From Lachnospiraceae bacterium (GTDB lineage: Bacteria > Bacillota > Clostridia > Lachnospirales > Lachnospiraceae), in assembly GCA_030825115.1 (NCBI GenBank), contig JAPJQL010000024.1, forward strand, positions 1-56,965: DNA of 56,965 bases. The letters are read 5' to 3'. The position numbers and the translations under genes are program-made. Of this stretch, positions 1 to 8,780 are shown one piece after another. Under the pieces are notes generated by a model that had not been told where the DNA came from, ran no database searches, and saw only the letters and a list, made by a program, of their open reading frames with translations. Each line of letters starts with the position of its first letter. Within the stretch, counting starts at the first letter, position 1.

Positions 1-1
1 G

Positions 2-82
2 AGTTATTATTATATATCTGGTATAATGGATAGAGAAGAATTTGAAAAAATGATTTCTTGTTTGACTTATTTACAAAATTGA
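2..82 (+). CDS. C-terminal end of a DUF4367-like protein (partial)
   Basis: An open frame enters from the left edge and stops with TGA at 80-82, giving the last 26 residues of a protein. The tail reads YYISGIMDREEFEKMISCL, which resembles the end of DUF4367 domains, where an SGxMxKEEFEKI-type segment closes the fold. DUF4367 proteins are often membrane-anchored or linked to anti-sigma factors, but too little is visible to say which kind this is. It lies 21 bases before the next gene on the same strand, so the two may be cotranscribed. Confidence 0.4.
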   Translation, partial: SYYYISGIMDREEFEKMISCLTYLQN

Positions 83-103
83 GCATTTTAGTGAGGTTAG
101 ATT

Positions 104-631
104 ATGAATAGTATAAAAAAATATATAATGATAATATTTACATGCATGTGTCTGGTTATGTTAATGGGTTTTCCTGTATTAGCTCAAAGTATAGATAGGG
201 ATTCAAAGGTAAATATAGTGGATTCATCTTCAAATATCATTAATAAAGAAAATCTTTCTAGAGTTAATTCAACAGCAAGAGGAAGAATTCTTTCTTCGGC
301 TGGTTTAAGTATCTTTAATGATAATAACGGCTTAATCAGTGTTTATGCAGAAACTTTATGCCATATGCCGGTTGAGCAGATTCACCTGATTATCTTCCTG
401 GAAGTTTGGGATGAAGCAGAGCAAGATTGGAAATATATATCTGATTATGAGTACACTTGGTTAGCATCTGAACGTCCGGGGGTAGACTTAACAGATGTCA
501 GTGTATCATTTGATGTAGCAGGTTTACAAAAAGGTAGAACATATAGTTTACGGGCGTATCATACAGCAAGAGACTTTAATAATGTATCGGAGATGATGGC
601 AACGGAAACTGCTGGAATAGTTTTGAAATAG
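104..631 (+). CDS. Secreted DUF6147-like protein of unknown function
   Basis: This 175-residue protein starts with a clear signal peptide: lysines at 5-6, a hydrophobic stretch to about residue 24 and a likely cleavage after VLA at 25-27. The mature part holds RGRILSSAGLSIFN near residues 59-72, then a beta-rich domain with WDEAEQDWKYI and a closing RTYSLRAYHT stretch. This layout resembles small secreted Clostridia proteins grouped as DUF6147; the family name is from memory and was not checked. The start follows a GAGG ribosome site at 92-95. The gene is AT-rich compared with the rest of the window and ends in a strong terminator. Function is unknown; it is probably an exported, immunoglobulin-like beta-sandwich protein. 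Confidence 0.6.
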   Translation: MNSIKKYIMIIFTCMCLVMLMGFPVLAQSIDRDSKVNIVDSSSNIINKENLSRVNSTARGRILSSAGLSIFNDNNGLISVYAETLCHMPVEQIHLIIFLEVWDEAEQDWKYISDYEYTWLASERPGVDLTDVSVSFDVAGLQKGRTYSLRAYHTARDFNNVSEMMATETAGIVLK

Positions 632-653
632 TTAAATAATATCTTGAATTGAT

Positions 654-691
654 AAAAGGGCTGCCGCACTTTGAAGCGACAGCCCTTTTAT
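654..691 (+). terminator. Rho-independent terminator of the DUF6147-like gene
   Basis: The 14-base arms 654-667 (AAAAGGGCTGCCGC) and 676-690 (GCGACAGCCCTTTT) form a stem with one G-T pair and an 8-base loop. The U-rich 3' arm supplies the tail. It sits 22 bases after the stop codon. Confidence 0.85.
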
Positions 692-695
692 GCAC

Positions 696-938
696 CTAAT
701 TGGAAAATTTTTCTGTTTTTCCCTGAATAAAGGCTAGAAAATCATTCGGGTAACCAGATCGGAACTTGTCCTTCCAAAAAAGGATAAGCCGTTTCTTCTT
801 TGTAACTACCGTGTAATACCGTGGAAAATTCTCAAGCTTCTGAATTTGTGAATATTCAATCGTTTCCTTGGCAAACCGGTTCTCCCATTCGATAATATTA
901 GGATAAAAGTCAAATCTTGTGTCTTCTTTAGAGTACTT
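696..938 (-). pseudogene. Orphan C-terminal fragment of a YcxB-like membrane protein
   Basis: The minus strand has an open frame of about 80 codons ending in TAG at 696-698 and bounded upstream by an in-frame TGA at 939-941. No usable start or ribosome site is visible. The translation includes WENRFAKETIEYSQIQKLE, then FPRYYTVVTKKKRLILFWK and a closing DFLAFIQGK. That is the pattern of the C-terminal half of YcxB-like domains: a beta-rich segment followed by a short helix. The transmembrane part that should come first is missing. It is most simply the decayed end of a gene lost by rearrangement. A complete tandem YcxB-like protein lies at 13944-15092. Confidence 0.55.
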
Positions 939-1046
939 TCAGACGCACCAAATCTTTACTTCTGTCAGTGGCTCGTTACACGGCTGCGCGGTCTACATAA
1001 CTAAAAAATATCTGCATTATGTTGCGTCAATATTAATGCAACTCAA

Positions 1047-1085
1047 TGCAAATATTGCACAAAACAATTGACACATTTTGCACAA
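1047..1085. promoter_or_regulatory. Candidate LacI-family operators around the lacI promoter
   Basis: TGCAAATATTGCA at 1047-1059 is a 13-base inverted repeat just upstream of the -35 box. The half-site GCACAA occurs at 1057-1062 and again at 1080-1085, inside the -35/-10 spacer. The same half-site forms the palindrome at 3935-3951 before the binding-protein gene. Shared sites suggest the regulator at 1139-2170 controls itself and the maltodextrin genes; this is inference. Confidence 0.45.
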
Positions 1086-1096
1086 AGGAATATAAT
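1068..1096 (+). promoter_or_regulatory. Sigma-A promoter of the first LacI regulator
   Basis: TTGACA at 1068-1073 and TATAAT at 1091-1096 are separated by 17 bases, a perfect consensus promoter. It lies inside the longer open frame that begins at 1046, which rules out that upstream start for the regulator. Confidence 0.85.
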
Positions 1097-1138
1097 GAAA
1101 AACAACATAATCAAGAAAACTCTAAAAGGAGAATATTT

Positions 1139-2170
1139 ATGGCGGTAACAATTAAAGACGTCGCTGATCTCGCCGGGGTATCCCCTTCTACGGTGTCCAG
1201 AACCTGCAGGAATCATCCGGCGATCAGTGAGCAGACGAAGAAAAAAGTCCGTGAAGCGATGAAAACGCTGGGGTATAAGACGAATTTTCAGACAGACCGT
1301 CCGACAAACCAGAATTCCCGAACGATTGGTATTATCCTGCCGCCTTCCGAGCAGGAGACTTACCAGAATGCATTTTTTTTGGAAGTAATCCGAGGCATCA
1401 GCCGGTGCTGCAACCAGAAACAGTATGTCAATACGGTGATAACCGGAGCAGATGAAGCAGAGATTCTGGGCGCTGTTCAGACAATGGTGCGAAACGGGAT
1501 GGCAGAAGGATTTATTGTATTGTATTCCAAAGAAGAAAACCCGGTGACGGAGTATCTGTATGAGGAAGGGTTTTTATATGTCCTGATTGGAAAGGTATAC
1601 CGGAATGCCAACCAAAGCATCTATGTGGACAATGATAATGTGCTTGCGGCAAGGGAGGCGGTTACATACTTGACCGGACTGGGACACGAGAAGATCGCGT
1701 TTCTTTCCGGAGATTCCTCCATGTTGGTTCATAGTGACCGGAAGGCGGGATATCTGCTGGGGTTAGCGGAGCACGGGATACCGTTTTGTGAAAATCGGTA
1801 TGTGGAGGTTCCTCATATACAGGAGGAGTATCTGAAGACGATCGATGGACTGCTGGACCAAAAGGAGCGGCCGACTGCCGTGCTTGTCAGCGATGATATC
1901 CTGGCGGTAGCACTGGAAAAGGCATGTATTTCCCGCGGTTTGCTCATACCGGAGGATATTTCGGTAATGTCATTTAACAACTCCCTGCTTGCAAGATTTA
2001 CGAATCCGCCGCTTACCTCGGTGGATATCAATCCCTGCCAGCTTGGATGGGAGGCGGCGGCGCAGGCGGTCAGCCATATTGAAAATCCGGAGCAGATGGT
2101 GACAAAGATTATTGTTCCCCATTCGATCAAAGAGCGGGAGAGCTGTGCACGGAAGAAGGAAATATCATAG
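1139..2170 (+). CDS. LacI-family transcriptional regulator (maltodextrin locus, first)
   Basis: The protein has an N-terminal LacI helix-turn-helix (TIKDVADLAGVSPSTVSR, about residues 4-21) followed by a periplasmic-binding-protein-like effector domain with the family pattern GLGHEKIAFLSG and a closing PPLTSVDINP stretch. Proteins of this type bind palindromic operators as dimers and release DNA when a sugar binds. The start at 1139 follows AAAAGGAG at 1124-1131; an open frame from 1046 exists but overlaps the promoter. Length is 343 residues, normal for the family. It stands 24 bases before an alpha-glucosidase gene and the ABC sugar genes, so a maltose- or maltodextrin-type ligand is likely (MalR-like). 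The effector is inferred only from neighbours. Confidence 0.9.
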   Translation: MAVTIKDVADLAGVSPSTVSRTCRNHPAISEQTKKKVREAMKTLGYKTNFQTDRPTNQNSRTIGIILPPSEQETYQNAFFLEVIRGISRCCNQKQYVNTVITGADEAEILGAVQTMVRNGMAEGFIVLYSKEENPVTEYLYEEGFLYVLIGKVYRNANQSIYVDNDNVLAAREAVTYLTGLGHEKIAFLSGDSSMLVHSDRKAGYLLGLAEHGIPFCENRYVEVPHIQEEYLKTIDGLLDQKERPTAVLVSDDILAVALEKACISRGLLIPEDISVMSFNNSLLARFTNPPLTSVDINPCQLGWEAAAQAVSHIENPEQMVTKIIVPHSIKERESCARKKEIS

Positions 2171-2194
2171 GCAATTGCAAGGAAAAGGAGAAAA

Positions 2195-3919
2195 ATGAGT
2201 ATGGAGAATATGGAAAAGAAATGGTGGCATGAAAAAACGGCATATCAGATCTACCCTAAGAGCTTTTGCGACACAAACGGGGATGGGATCGGGGATATCA
2301 GAGGCATCATAAATAAGCTGGATTATCTGGAAAATCTGGGAATCGAGATTTTGTGGATTTCTCCGGTATATCTGTCTCCCTGTGCCGACCAGGGGTATGA
2401 TATCGCTGACTATTACAGCATCGATCCGCAATTTGGGACGATGGAGGATATGGAAGAACTGCTGGGAGAAGCAAAGAAGAGAGGCATCTATGTGCTGATG
2501 GACCTGGTGGTAAATCATTGCTCTGACGAACATGAATGGTTTAAAAAAGCATGTGAAGACCCGGACGGCGAATATGGAAAGTATTTTTATATCGAAAAAA
2601 TGATTGACGGTAAGGTTCCGTGCAACTGGCGCTCTTATTTTGGCGGCTCTGTATGGGAGCCGATTCCGGGTACGGAGTATTGTTACCTGCATTTGTTTCA
2701 TAAAAAACAGCCGGACTTAAACTGGGAGAACCCGAAAGTCCGGGAAGAAATTTATCAGATGATGAACTGGTGGCTGGATAAAGGGCTTGCCGGATTCCGT
2801 ATCGATGCGATTATCAATATCAAAAAACCACTTCCCTGGCGGAACTACCCGGCAGACCGTGAAGACGGACTTTGCGATATGGGACAGGTACTTGCGGATG
2901 CTTATGGGATAGAGACGTTTTTACAGGAGATGAAAGAGCGTACCTTCCGTCCGCATAACGCATTTAGTGTGGGAGAAGTTTTCAATGCCAAAGAAGGAGA
3001 ACTGGCTGCGTTTATTGGGGAGGACGGCTGTTTTTCTTCCATGTTTGATTTTTCTCAGACGGTGGCGGGAAAATCTCCTCTCGGATGGTATGCATGCCGG
3101 ATTCCAACGCCGGAAGAGTACAAACGGTGCTGTTTTGACAGTCAGAATCAGAGTGAAGGAATCGGATATCTTTCGAATATTATTGAAAATCATGATGAAC
3201 CGAGAGGAGTCAGCCATTATTTGCCTGTTGAAGCACAGAATGAACGTGGAAAGAAACTGCTGGCGGCTATGTATTTTATGCTGAAAGGGCTGCCGTTTAT
3301 CTACCAGGGACAGGAGCTGGGAATGGAAAATATGCAATTTTCCTCCATTGGGGAAATTGACGATGTCAGCAGCCGGGAAGAATACAAGGTCTGCCTGAAC
3401 GCCGGGTTGTCTGAGGACGAAGCCCTTCGGGTAGTCAGCCATTACAGCCGGGATAATGTGCGCACACCGTTCCACTGGAATGACGGGGAACATGCAGGTT
3501 TTACGACAGGCACGCCGTGGCTGAAAGTAAATCCGAATTATAAAACAATCCATGCGGCAGGGCAGGAGAAGGATCCGGGGAGTGTTTTGTGGTTTTACCG
3601 GAAGCTGATTGCTCTCAGAAAAAACGAGCAATATAAAGAAACGATCGTGTATGGCAGGACAGAGCCGGTACTGGAGGAAGAACCTGGAATTATGGCATAT
3701 TTCCGCCGTGGAAATGACCAGGATCTTTTGGTTGTGGGTAATTTTAACTGTGAAAGCAGAAATGTGACAATCAGGGAGCTGGAAGGGAAAAGCATGCAGC
3801 TGCTTTTGGATAATGTTTCTGAATCCGGTGAGAAAGATCAGGAAGGTGCTTCTGCTTACGATCGGGAAAAAAACATGCTGACCCTGCAGCCGCAGCAAGC
3901 AGTCGTTTTTTGTGTGTAG
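2195..3919 (+). CDS. GH13 alpha-glucosidase (oligo-1,6-glucosidase type)
   Basis: This 574-residue cytoplasmic enzyme hydrolyses terminal alpha-glucosidic bonds of short oligosaccharides. It begins with QIYPKSFCDTNGDGIGDIRG, the signature of GH13 subfamily 31 and its relatives. The conserved GH13 regions are visible: DLVVNHCSDEH (region I), GFRIDAI with the nucleophile Asp (II), VGEVF with the acid/base Glu (III) and ENHDEPR with the third Asp (IV). Region IV has Glu where many oligo-1,6-glucosidases have Gln (NHDQPR). The start follows AAAAGGAG by seven bases. It is cotranscribed with the upstream LacI gene. Alternatives are trehalose-6-phosphate hydrolase or maltase; the ABC transporter and MalQ nearby favour malto- or isomalto-oligosaccharides. 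Confidence 0.9.
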   Translation: MSMENMEKKWWHEKTAYQIYPKSFCDTNGDGIGDIRGIINKLDYLENLGIEILWISPVYLSPCADQGYDIADYYSIDPQFGTMEDMEELLGEAKKRGIYVLMDLVVNHCSDEHEWFKKACEDPDGEYGKYFYIEKMIDGKVPCNWRSYFGGSVWEPIPGTEYCYLHLFHKKQPDLNWENPKVREEIYQMMNWWLDKGLAGFRIDAIINIKKPLPWRNYPADREDGLCDMGQVLADAYGIETFLQEMKERTFRPHNAFSVGEVFNAKEGELAAFIGEDGCFSSMFDFSQTVAGKSPLGWYACRIPTPEEYKRCCFDSQNQSEGIGYLSNIIENHDEPRGVSHYLPVEAQNERGKKLLAAMYFMLKGLPFIYQGQELGMENMQFSSIGEIDDVSSREEYKVCLNAGLSEDEALRVVSHYSRDNVRTPFHWNDGEHAGFTTGTPWLKVNPNYKTIHAAGQEKDPGSVLWFYRKLIALRKNEQYKETIVYGRTEPVLEEEPGIMAYFRRGNDQDLLVVGNFNCESRNVTIRELEGKSMQLLLDNVSESGEKDQEGASAYDREKNMLTLQPQQAVVFCV

Positions 3920-3934
3920 CGCTGCGTGTATTCG

Positions 3935-3951
3935 TTGTGCAGATTGCACAA
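3935..3951. promoter_or_regulatory. Palindromic operator candidate upstream of the ABC sugar genes
   Basis: TTGTGC-AGATT-GCACAA is a perfect 6+6 inverted repeat about 50 bases upstream of the -35 box at 3999. Its GCACAA half-site also occurs twice at the promoter of the first LacI gene. Confidence 0.45.
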
Positions 3952-3998
3952 TTGAAATTGTGGAAAACCACGAAATGATGAAAACATACGAAAACCTA

Positions 3999-4051
3999 TT
4001 GAAAAGAAAATGGGCTGGTGTTATAGTGTAATCACAATTGGTAACGATACC
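3999..4051 (+). promoter_or_regulatory. Promoter and overlapping operator of the maltodextrin ABC operon
   Basis: TTGAAA (3999-4004) and TATAGT (4022-4027) are 17 bases apart. Right at or just after the expected start of transcription lies GGTAACGATACC (4040-4051), an inverted repeat of GGTA half-sites around a central CG pair, typical of LacI-family operators. Several more ACCGG-containing repeats follow to 4091. A repressor bound here would block transcription of 4111-8760. Confidence 0.7.
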
Positions 4052-4110
4052 GGAAAAGATACCGGTAGCATTTCCGGTAAGAGTTCCGGAGACAAAAAAG
4101 GAGAGAAAAT

Positions 4111-5439
4111 ATGAAAAAACAATTGGTAAGCGTAATGCTATGTGCAGCAATGGGGGCAGCGGCACTCACAGGATGTTCTTCAGGGAGCAAGACCGATAAC
4201 AGTGCAGGAAAAGTATACTATCTGAACTTTAAGCCAGAGGTTACGGACGTATGGGAAGAGATTGCAAAGACTTATAAAGCGGAGACGGGAGTGGATGTGC
4301 GCGTGGTAACGGCAGCCGGCGGCAATTACGAATCCACGCTGAAATCTGAGATTGCCAAAAAAGATGCGCCGACGCTGTTCCAGATCAACGGGCCGGTTGG
4401 TTATCAGTCCTGGAAAGATTACTGTGCAGATTTAAAAGACAGTGAATTCTATCAGGCGCTGTCAGATAAGACTCTGGCCATCACCGGAGAAGACGGAGGC
4501 GTATACGGAGTTCCCTATACAATCGAAGGTTACGGCATTATCTACAATATGGCGATCATGAATCAGTATTTTGCCATGGACGGCGCGGCTGCAAAATCGA
4601 TGGATGAGATTAACAATTTTGATACCTTAAAGGCGGTTGTAGAGGATATGCAGTCTAAAAAAGATGACCTGGGCATCAAAGGCGTATTTGCTTCTACTTC
4701 TCTGCTTCCGGGCGAAGAGTGGAGATGGCAGACCCACCTGGCAAACCAGCCGATTTACGAAGAGTATCAGGCAAAAGGTGTGGACGATCTGGATGAGATT
4801 GAGTTTACCTACAGCGATAATTTTAAAAATATTTTCGATCTGTATCTGAATAATTCCACTACCGACCCCAAAATGCTGGGAAGTAAGGGCGTAAACGATT
4901 CTATGGCAGAATTTGCACTCGGACAGGCGGCTATGGTGCAGAACGGCAACTGGGCATGGGGGCAGATCGCGGAGGTTTCCGGCAACGTGGTAAAGGCGGA
5001 GGACATTGGGTTTTTGCCAATCTATATGGGATTTGAGGGCGAAGAGAGCCAGGGTCTTTCCATCGGAACTGAGAACTATTTCTGTATCAACAGCAAGGTA
5101 TCAGAAGCAGATCAGAAGGCATCTTTAGATTTTGTATCATGGCTGATCAATTCCGATACCGGTAAGGATTATATGACAAACCGTCTGGGCAATATTGCTC
5201 CATTCTCCACATTTGGTGACGATGAGAAACCGTCAGATCCTCTGGCAAAATCTCTGCTGGCATCGATGGAGGCAGGAGACGAGGCGATTCCGTGGGTATT
5301 CACCACGTTCCCGAGTCAGACGTTTAAGGATAACTTTGGAGGCGCGCTGCTGGAATATGCACAGGGGACCATGAGCTGGGATGATGCAAAAGCAGTTGTA
5401 GTTGAGCAGTGGGCGGCGGAAAAAGCGGCATCCAAATAA
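4111..5439 (+). CDS. ABC sugar-binding lipoprotein (maltodextrin type)
   Basis: This 442-residue extracellular solute-binding protein carries a lipoprotein signal: MKKQL, a hydrophobic core and the lipobox LTGC with the modified Cys at residue 22. The mature protein shows the family-1 binding-protein pattern: YYLNFKPEVTDVWEEIAKTY near the start, VYGVPYTIEGYGIIYN in the hinge region, and GQAAMVQNGNWAWGQI with aromatics that usually stack on sugars. It would be anchored to the outer face of the membrane and hand oligosaccharide to the two permeases that follow. The ribosome site AAAAGGAG lies at 4098-4105. No ATPase gene occurs in the operon, so a shared MsmX/MsmK-type ATPase encoded elsewhere is probably used. 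Confidence 0.92.
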   Translation: MKKQLVSVMLCAAMGAAALTGCSSGSKTDNSAGKVYYLNFKPEVTDVWEEIAKTYKAETGVDVRVVTAAGGNYESTLKSEIAKKDAPTLFQINGPVGYQSWKDYCADLKDSEFYQALSDKTLAITGEDGGVYGVPYTIEGYGIIYNMAIMNQYFAMDGAAAKSMDEINNFDTLKAVVEDMQSKKDDLGIKGVFASTSLLPGEEWRWQTHLANQPIYEEYQAKGVDDLDEIEFTYSDNFKNIFDLYLNNSTTDPKMLGSKGVNDSMAEFALGQAAMVQNGNWAWGQIAEVSGNVVKAEDIGFLPIYMGFEGEESQGLSIGTENYFCINSKVSEADQKASLDFVSWLINSDTGKDYMTNRLGNIAPFSTFGDDEKPSDPLAKSLLASMEAGDEAIPWVFTTFPSQTFKDNFGGALLEYAQGTMSWDDAKAVVVEQWAAEKAASK

Positions 5440-5542
5440 GAAAACAATAAGGATAGAAGCAGACAGAAGGAAACAGGCAGAAAGGTGAGTGACTCCAAAC
5501 GGATCCTCACCTTTCCATTTCGAAGAAAAGGAGGGTTTCGTT

Positions 5543-6385
5543 ATGGATAAGACGATGAAAAAGTATTTTGCCATCTTTGTTTTGCCGACATTGGCGGCAT
5601 TTTTCGTTGCATTTGTGATCCCGTTTATTATGGGAGTGTATTTGTCTTTCTGTGATTTCACCACGGTGACAAACGCAACCTTTGTAGGGGTGTCCAATTA
5701 TGTAAAGGCATTTACGAACCAGAATTTTTTAAATGCATTGTGGTTTACTGTAAAATTCTCGGTTGTGGCGGTAATCACCATCAACGTGTGCGGATTTTTG
5801 CTGGCTTTGATGCTGACACAGAAAATCAAGGGAACGAATCTGTTCCGTACCGTCTTTTTTATGCCAAATCTGATAGGGGGCATCGTTCTTGGCTATATCT
5901 GGCAGGCGATGATCAATGGAGTCCTGTCCAAGATGGGGATGACCATGCTGATGGATCCTAAGTACGGGTATTGGGGGATGATCATTCTTATGAACTGGCA
6001 GTTGATTGGCTATATCATGATCATCTACATTGCAGGGCTTCAGAACGTATCCGTAGATTTGCTGGAAGCGGCCAGGATTGACGGGGCGACGAAGATACAG
6101 ACCCTGACCAGGATAACGATTCCGATGGTGATGCCGTCGGTTACCATCTGCCTGTTTCTGACGATTGCGAACTCCTTTAAAATGTTCGACCAGAACCTGG
6201 CGCTGACCGGAGGCGGTCCGTCCAACAAGACAACGATGCTGGCCCTGGATATCTATGATACGTTTTACGGAAGGGTTGGGTTTGAAGGCGTCGGGCAGGC
6301 AAAGGCGGTCGTATTTTTTATCATTGTGGCAGGGATTGCCATGACCCAGTTGGTATTTACCAGGCGTAAGGAGGTAGAGAGCTGA
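5543..6385 (+). CDS. ABC sugar permease, MalF type
   Basis: This 280-residue permease has six hydrophobic segments and the cytoplasmic EAA loop EAARIDGATKIQTLTRITIP, which docks the ATPase. An open frame runs upstream to 5489, but the AAAAGGAGG site at 5526-5534 fixes the start at the ATG at 5543, giving MDKTMKKYFAIF. It would form a heterodimeric channel with the next gene product. The stop overlaps the next start by one base (TGATG), which indicates translational coupling. It is shorter than E. coli MalF because it lacks the large periplasmic insert, as is usual in Bacillota. Confidence 0.93.
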   Translation: MDKTMKKYFAIFVLPTLAAFFVAFVIPFIMGVYLSFCDFTTVTNATFVGVSNYVKAFTNQNFLNALWFTVKFSVVAVITINVCGFLLALMLTQKIKGTNLFRTVFFMPNLIGGIVLGYIWQAMINGVLSKMGMTMLMDPKYGYWGMIILMNWQLIGYIMIIYIAGLQNVSVDLLEAARIDGATKIQTLTRITIPMVMPSVTICLFLTIANSFKMFDQNLALTGGGPSNKTTMLALDIYDTFYGRVGFEGVGQAKAVVFFIIVAGIAMTQLVFTRRKEVES

Positions 6386-7227
6386 TGAGTACAAAGAAAA
6401 GATTTGAACATCCGTTTATTTTTGCACTTCTGTGTGTGCTGGTTGTGGTGTTCCTTACTCCCATATTTTTTGTGTTTATGAATTCTTTTAAGGGAAAACT
6501 GTTTATCAGCGATGTGCCATTTGCTCTTCCGACTGGCAATATGTTTGTGGGGATGGAAAATTATACGGAAGGAATCCGTAAGACCAATTTCTTTTCTGCA
6601 TTTGGGTGGTCGGCATTTATCACGGTTGCCTCTGTTGCAGTGATCATTTTGTTTACTTCTATGACTGCATGGTATATCACAAGAGTAAAATCAAAGCTGA
6701 CGAGTGCATTGTATTATGGTTTTGTGTTTTCTATGGTAGTTCCGTTCCAGATGATCATGTTTACGATGTCGAAGTTTGCAGATATGCTTCACCTGAACAA
6801 TCCGTTGGGGATGGTGGTGCTGTATCTGGGATTTGGTTCAGGTCTGTCCGTGTTCATGTTTAGCGGATTTGTGAAATCCATCCCATATGAGATTGAAGAG
6901 GCGGCGATGATTGACGGCTGCAATCCGGTTCAGACGTTTTTTAACATTGTCATGCCGATTTTAAAGCCGACCGCGATCACGGTGGCTATCCTGAATGCAA
7001 TGTGGATTTGGAATGATTATCTTCTTCCATATCTGGTGATTGGCGTTGCGACTCCATATAAGACCATACCGGTTGCAGTGCAGTACCTGATGGGGTCCTA
7101 CGGGGCAAAGGATTATGGATCTTTGATGGCGCTTCTGGTTTTGGCGATCATTCCAATCATTGTTTTTTATCTGAGCTGCCAGAAATATATTATAGAAGGC
7201 GTGGTTGCCGGGGCAGTGAAGGGGTAG
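6385..7227 (+). CDS. ABC sugar permease, MalG type
   Basis: A 280-residue inner-membrane permease with six predicted helices and the EAA loop EEAAMIDGCNPVQTFFNIVMP around residue 172. The start codon shares one base with the stop of the MalF-type gene, so the two subunits are probably made in equal amounts. It closes the transport part of the operon; the next gene is an intracellular glucanotransferase, which fits uptake of intact maltodextrins followed by cytoplasmic processing. Confidence 0.93.
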   Translation: MSTKKRFEHPFIFALLCVLVVVFLTPIFFVFMNSFKGKLFISDVPFALPTGNMFVGMENYTEGIRKTNFFSAFGWSAFITVASVAVIILFTSMTAWYITRVKSKLTSALYYGFVFSMVVPFQMIMFTMSKFADMLHLNNPLGMVVLYLGFGSGLSVFMFSGFVKSIPYEIEEAAMIDGCNPVQTFFNIVMPILKPTAITVAILNAMWIWNDYLLPYLVIGVATPYKTIPVAVQYLMGSYGAKDYGSLMALLVLAIIPIIVFYLSCQKYIIEGVVAGAVKG

Positions 7228-7269
7228 CAGACATGCGCCAATGACATAAAAAAGAAAGGACAGAATAAC

Positions 7270-8760
7270 ATGCGTGCAAGTGGAATCTTGATGCCTGTGA
7301 GCAGCCTGCCGTCACCTTATGGAATCGGCGATTTTTCGAAATGTGCATACGAGTTTGTGGAGCAGCTTCGGCAGGCGGGGCAGAGTTATTGGCAGATACT
7401 GCCGCTGGGGCCGACCAGCTATGGGGATTCCCCTTACCAGTCGTTTTCCACGTATGCAGGAAATCCGTATTTTATCAGCCTGGAAGAGTTGATCGACCAG
7501 GGGCTCTTGGAGAAGAAAGAATGCGAGGCCTGCGATTTGGGAGAAGACCCGGCGCAGGTGGATTATGGAAAAATATACAGGAACCGCCTGCCGCTTCTGC
7601 GCCTGGCATATGAGCGAAGCCGGGCACAGGAAGACCCGGATTTTGCCCTGTTTTGCCAGGAGCAGGCGTGGTGGCTGGAAGATTATGCCCTGTATATGGC
7701 TCTGAAAGATCATTTTGGCGGAGTATCCTGGGCAGAATGGCCGGCGGATATCCGAATGAGGGAGCCTTGGGCAATGGCGGAGTATCAAAAAAGGCTGGCT
7801 CAGGAAAAAGCGTATTATCAATATCTTCAGTACCTGTTTTTTGACCAGTGGAGCAGGCTGAAAGCTTATGCAAATGAACGGGGAATCCGGATCATCGGCG
7901 ACATTCCCATTTATGTGGCGTTTGACAGTGCGGATGCCTGGGCCGGGCCGGAGCTGTTTCAATTTGATGAACAGAATATGCCGACAGCGGTAGCCGGGTG
8001 TCCGCCGGACGGATTTTCCGCCACAGGCCAGCTCTGGGGAAATCCGCTGTACCGCTGGGATTACCATAAGGAAACCGGATATGCATGGTGGATCCGACGG
8101 ATTGCGGCATGCACTAATATGTATGATGTGGTAAGGATCGATCATTTCCGTGGATTTGACGAATATTACTCCATTCCTTTCGGGGAAGCGACCGCAGAGA
8201 ATGGTCACTGGGAAAAGGGACCGGGAATCAGCCTGTTTGATGCGGTGCGGGAGCAGCTGGGGCAGGTGGATATCATTGCAGAGGACCTTGGATTTATCAC
8301 AGACAGTGTAAGGTCGCTGGTGGAAGCCTGCGGCTATCCGGGGATGAAGGTTCTGGAATTTGCGTTTGATTCTCGGGAGGAGGCAAACTATCTGCCGCAT
8401 ACATACTCCCGAAACTGTGTGGTATATACAGGTACTCATGACAACGAGACGATAGCAGGCTGGTATGCGGGGCTGGATGCAAAGGACCGGGAGACGGCGC
8501 TGGACTATATGAATAACCGGCATACTCCCAGGGAAGAAATCCACTGGGATTTTATCTATCTGGCAATGATGAGCGTGGCAGATTTGTGTATCATCCCAAT
8601 CCAGGATTATCTGGGACTGGATAACAGGGCGCGGATGAACTGCCCGTCTACGCTGGGGTGCAACTGGAAATGGAGACTGACCAAAGATGAGATTTCGCCT
8701 GAACTGACGGCCAGGATCTGTGACCTGACAAAAATAAGCTTCCGATTTCCAAAACATTAG
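7270..8760 (+). CDS. malQ: 4-alpha-glucanotransferase (amylomaltase)
   Basis: This 496-residue GH77 enzyme moves maltosyl and longer units between maltodextrins and releases glucose. Family marks are SGILMPVSSLPSPYGIGDFS at the N-terminus, YGDSPYQSFSTYAGNPYFI, VVRIDHFRGFD with the catalytic nucleophile Asp, IAEDLGFIT with the acid/base Glu, and TGTHDNETIAGW with the third acid. Length is normal for bacterial MalQ of the short type. The start follows AAAGAAAGGA. It is the last metabolic gene of the operon; the freed glucose can be phosphorylated by the ROK glucokinase at 30153. No terminator is visible between it and the next promoter. Confidence 0.96.
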   Translation: MRASGILMPVSSLPSPYGIGDFSKCAYEFVEQLRQAGQSYWQILPLGPTSYGDSPYQSFSTYAGNPYFISLEELIDQGLLEKKECEACDLGEDPAQVDYGKIYRNRLPLLRLAYERSRAQEDPDFALFCQEQAWWLEDYALYMALKDHFGGVSWAEWPADIRMREPWAMAEYQKRLAQEKAYYQYLQYLFFDQWSRLKAYANERGIRIIGDIPIYVAFDSADAWAGPELFQFDEQNMPTAVAGCPPDGFSATGQLWGNPLYRWDYHKETGYAWWIRRIAACTNMYDVVRIDHFRGFDEYYSIPFGEATAENGHWEKGPGISLFDAVREQLGQVDIIAEDLGFITDSVRSLVEACGYPGMKVLEFAFDSREEANYLPHTYSRNCVVYTGTHDNETIAGWYAGLDAKDRETALDYMNNRHTPREEIHWDFIYLAMMSVADLCIIPIQDYLGLDNRARMNCPSTLGCNWKWRLTKDEISPELTARICDLTKISFRFPKH

Positions 8761-8780
8761 GATCGTCCTGTTCAAAACAG

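Noticed and set aside
7312..8775. Minus-strand open frame of 487 codons opposite malQ
   Set aside because: The translation has no family pattern and is rich in His, Arg, Pro and Cys as expected for a shadow of a moderately GC-rich gene; malQ on the plus strand is unmistakable.
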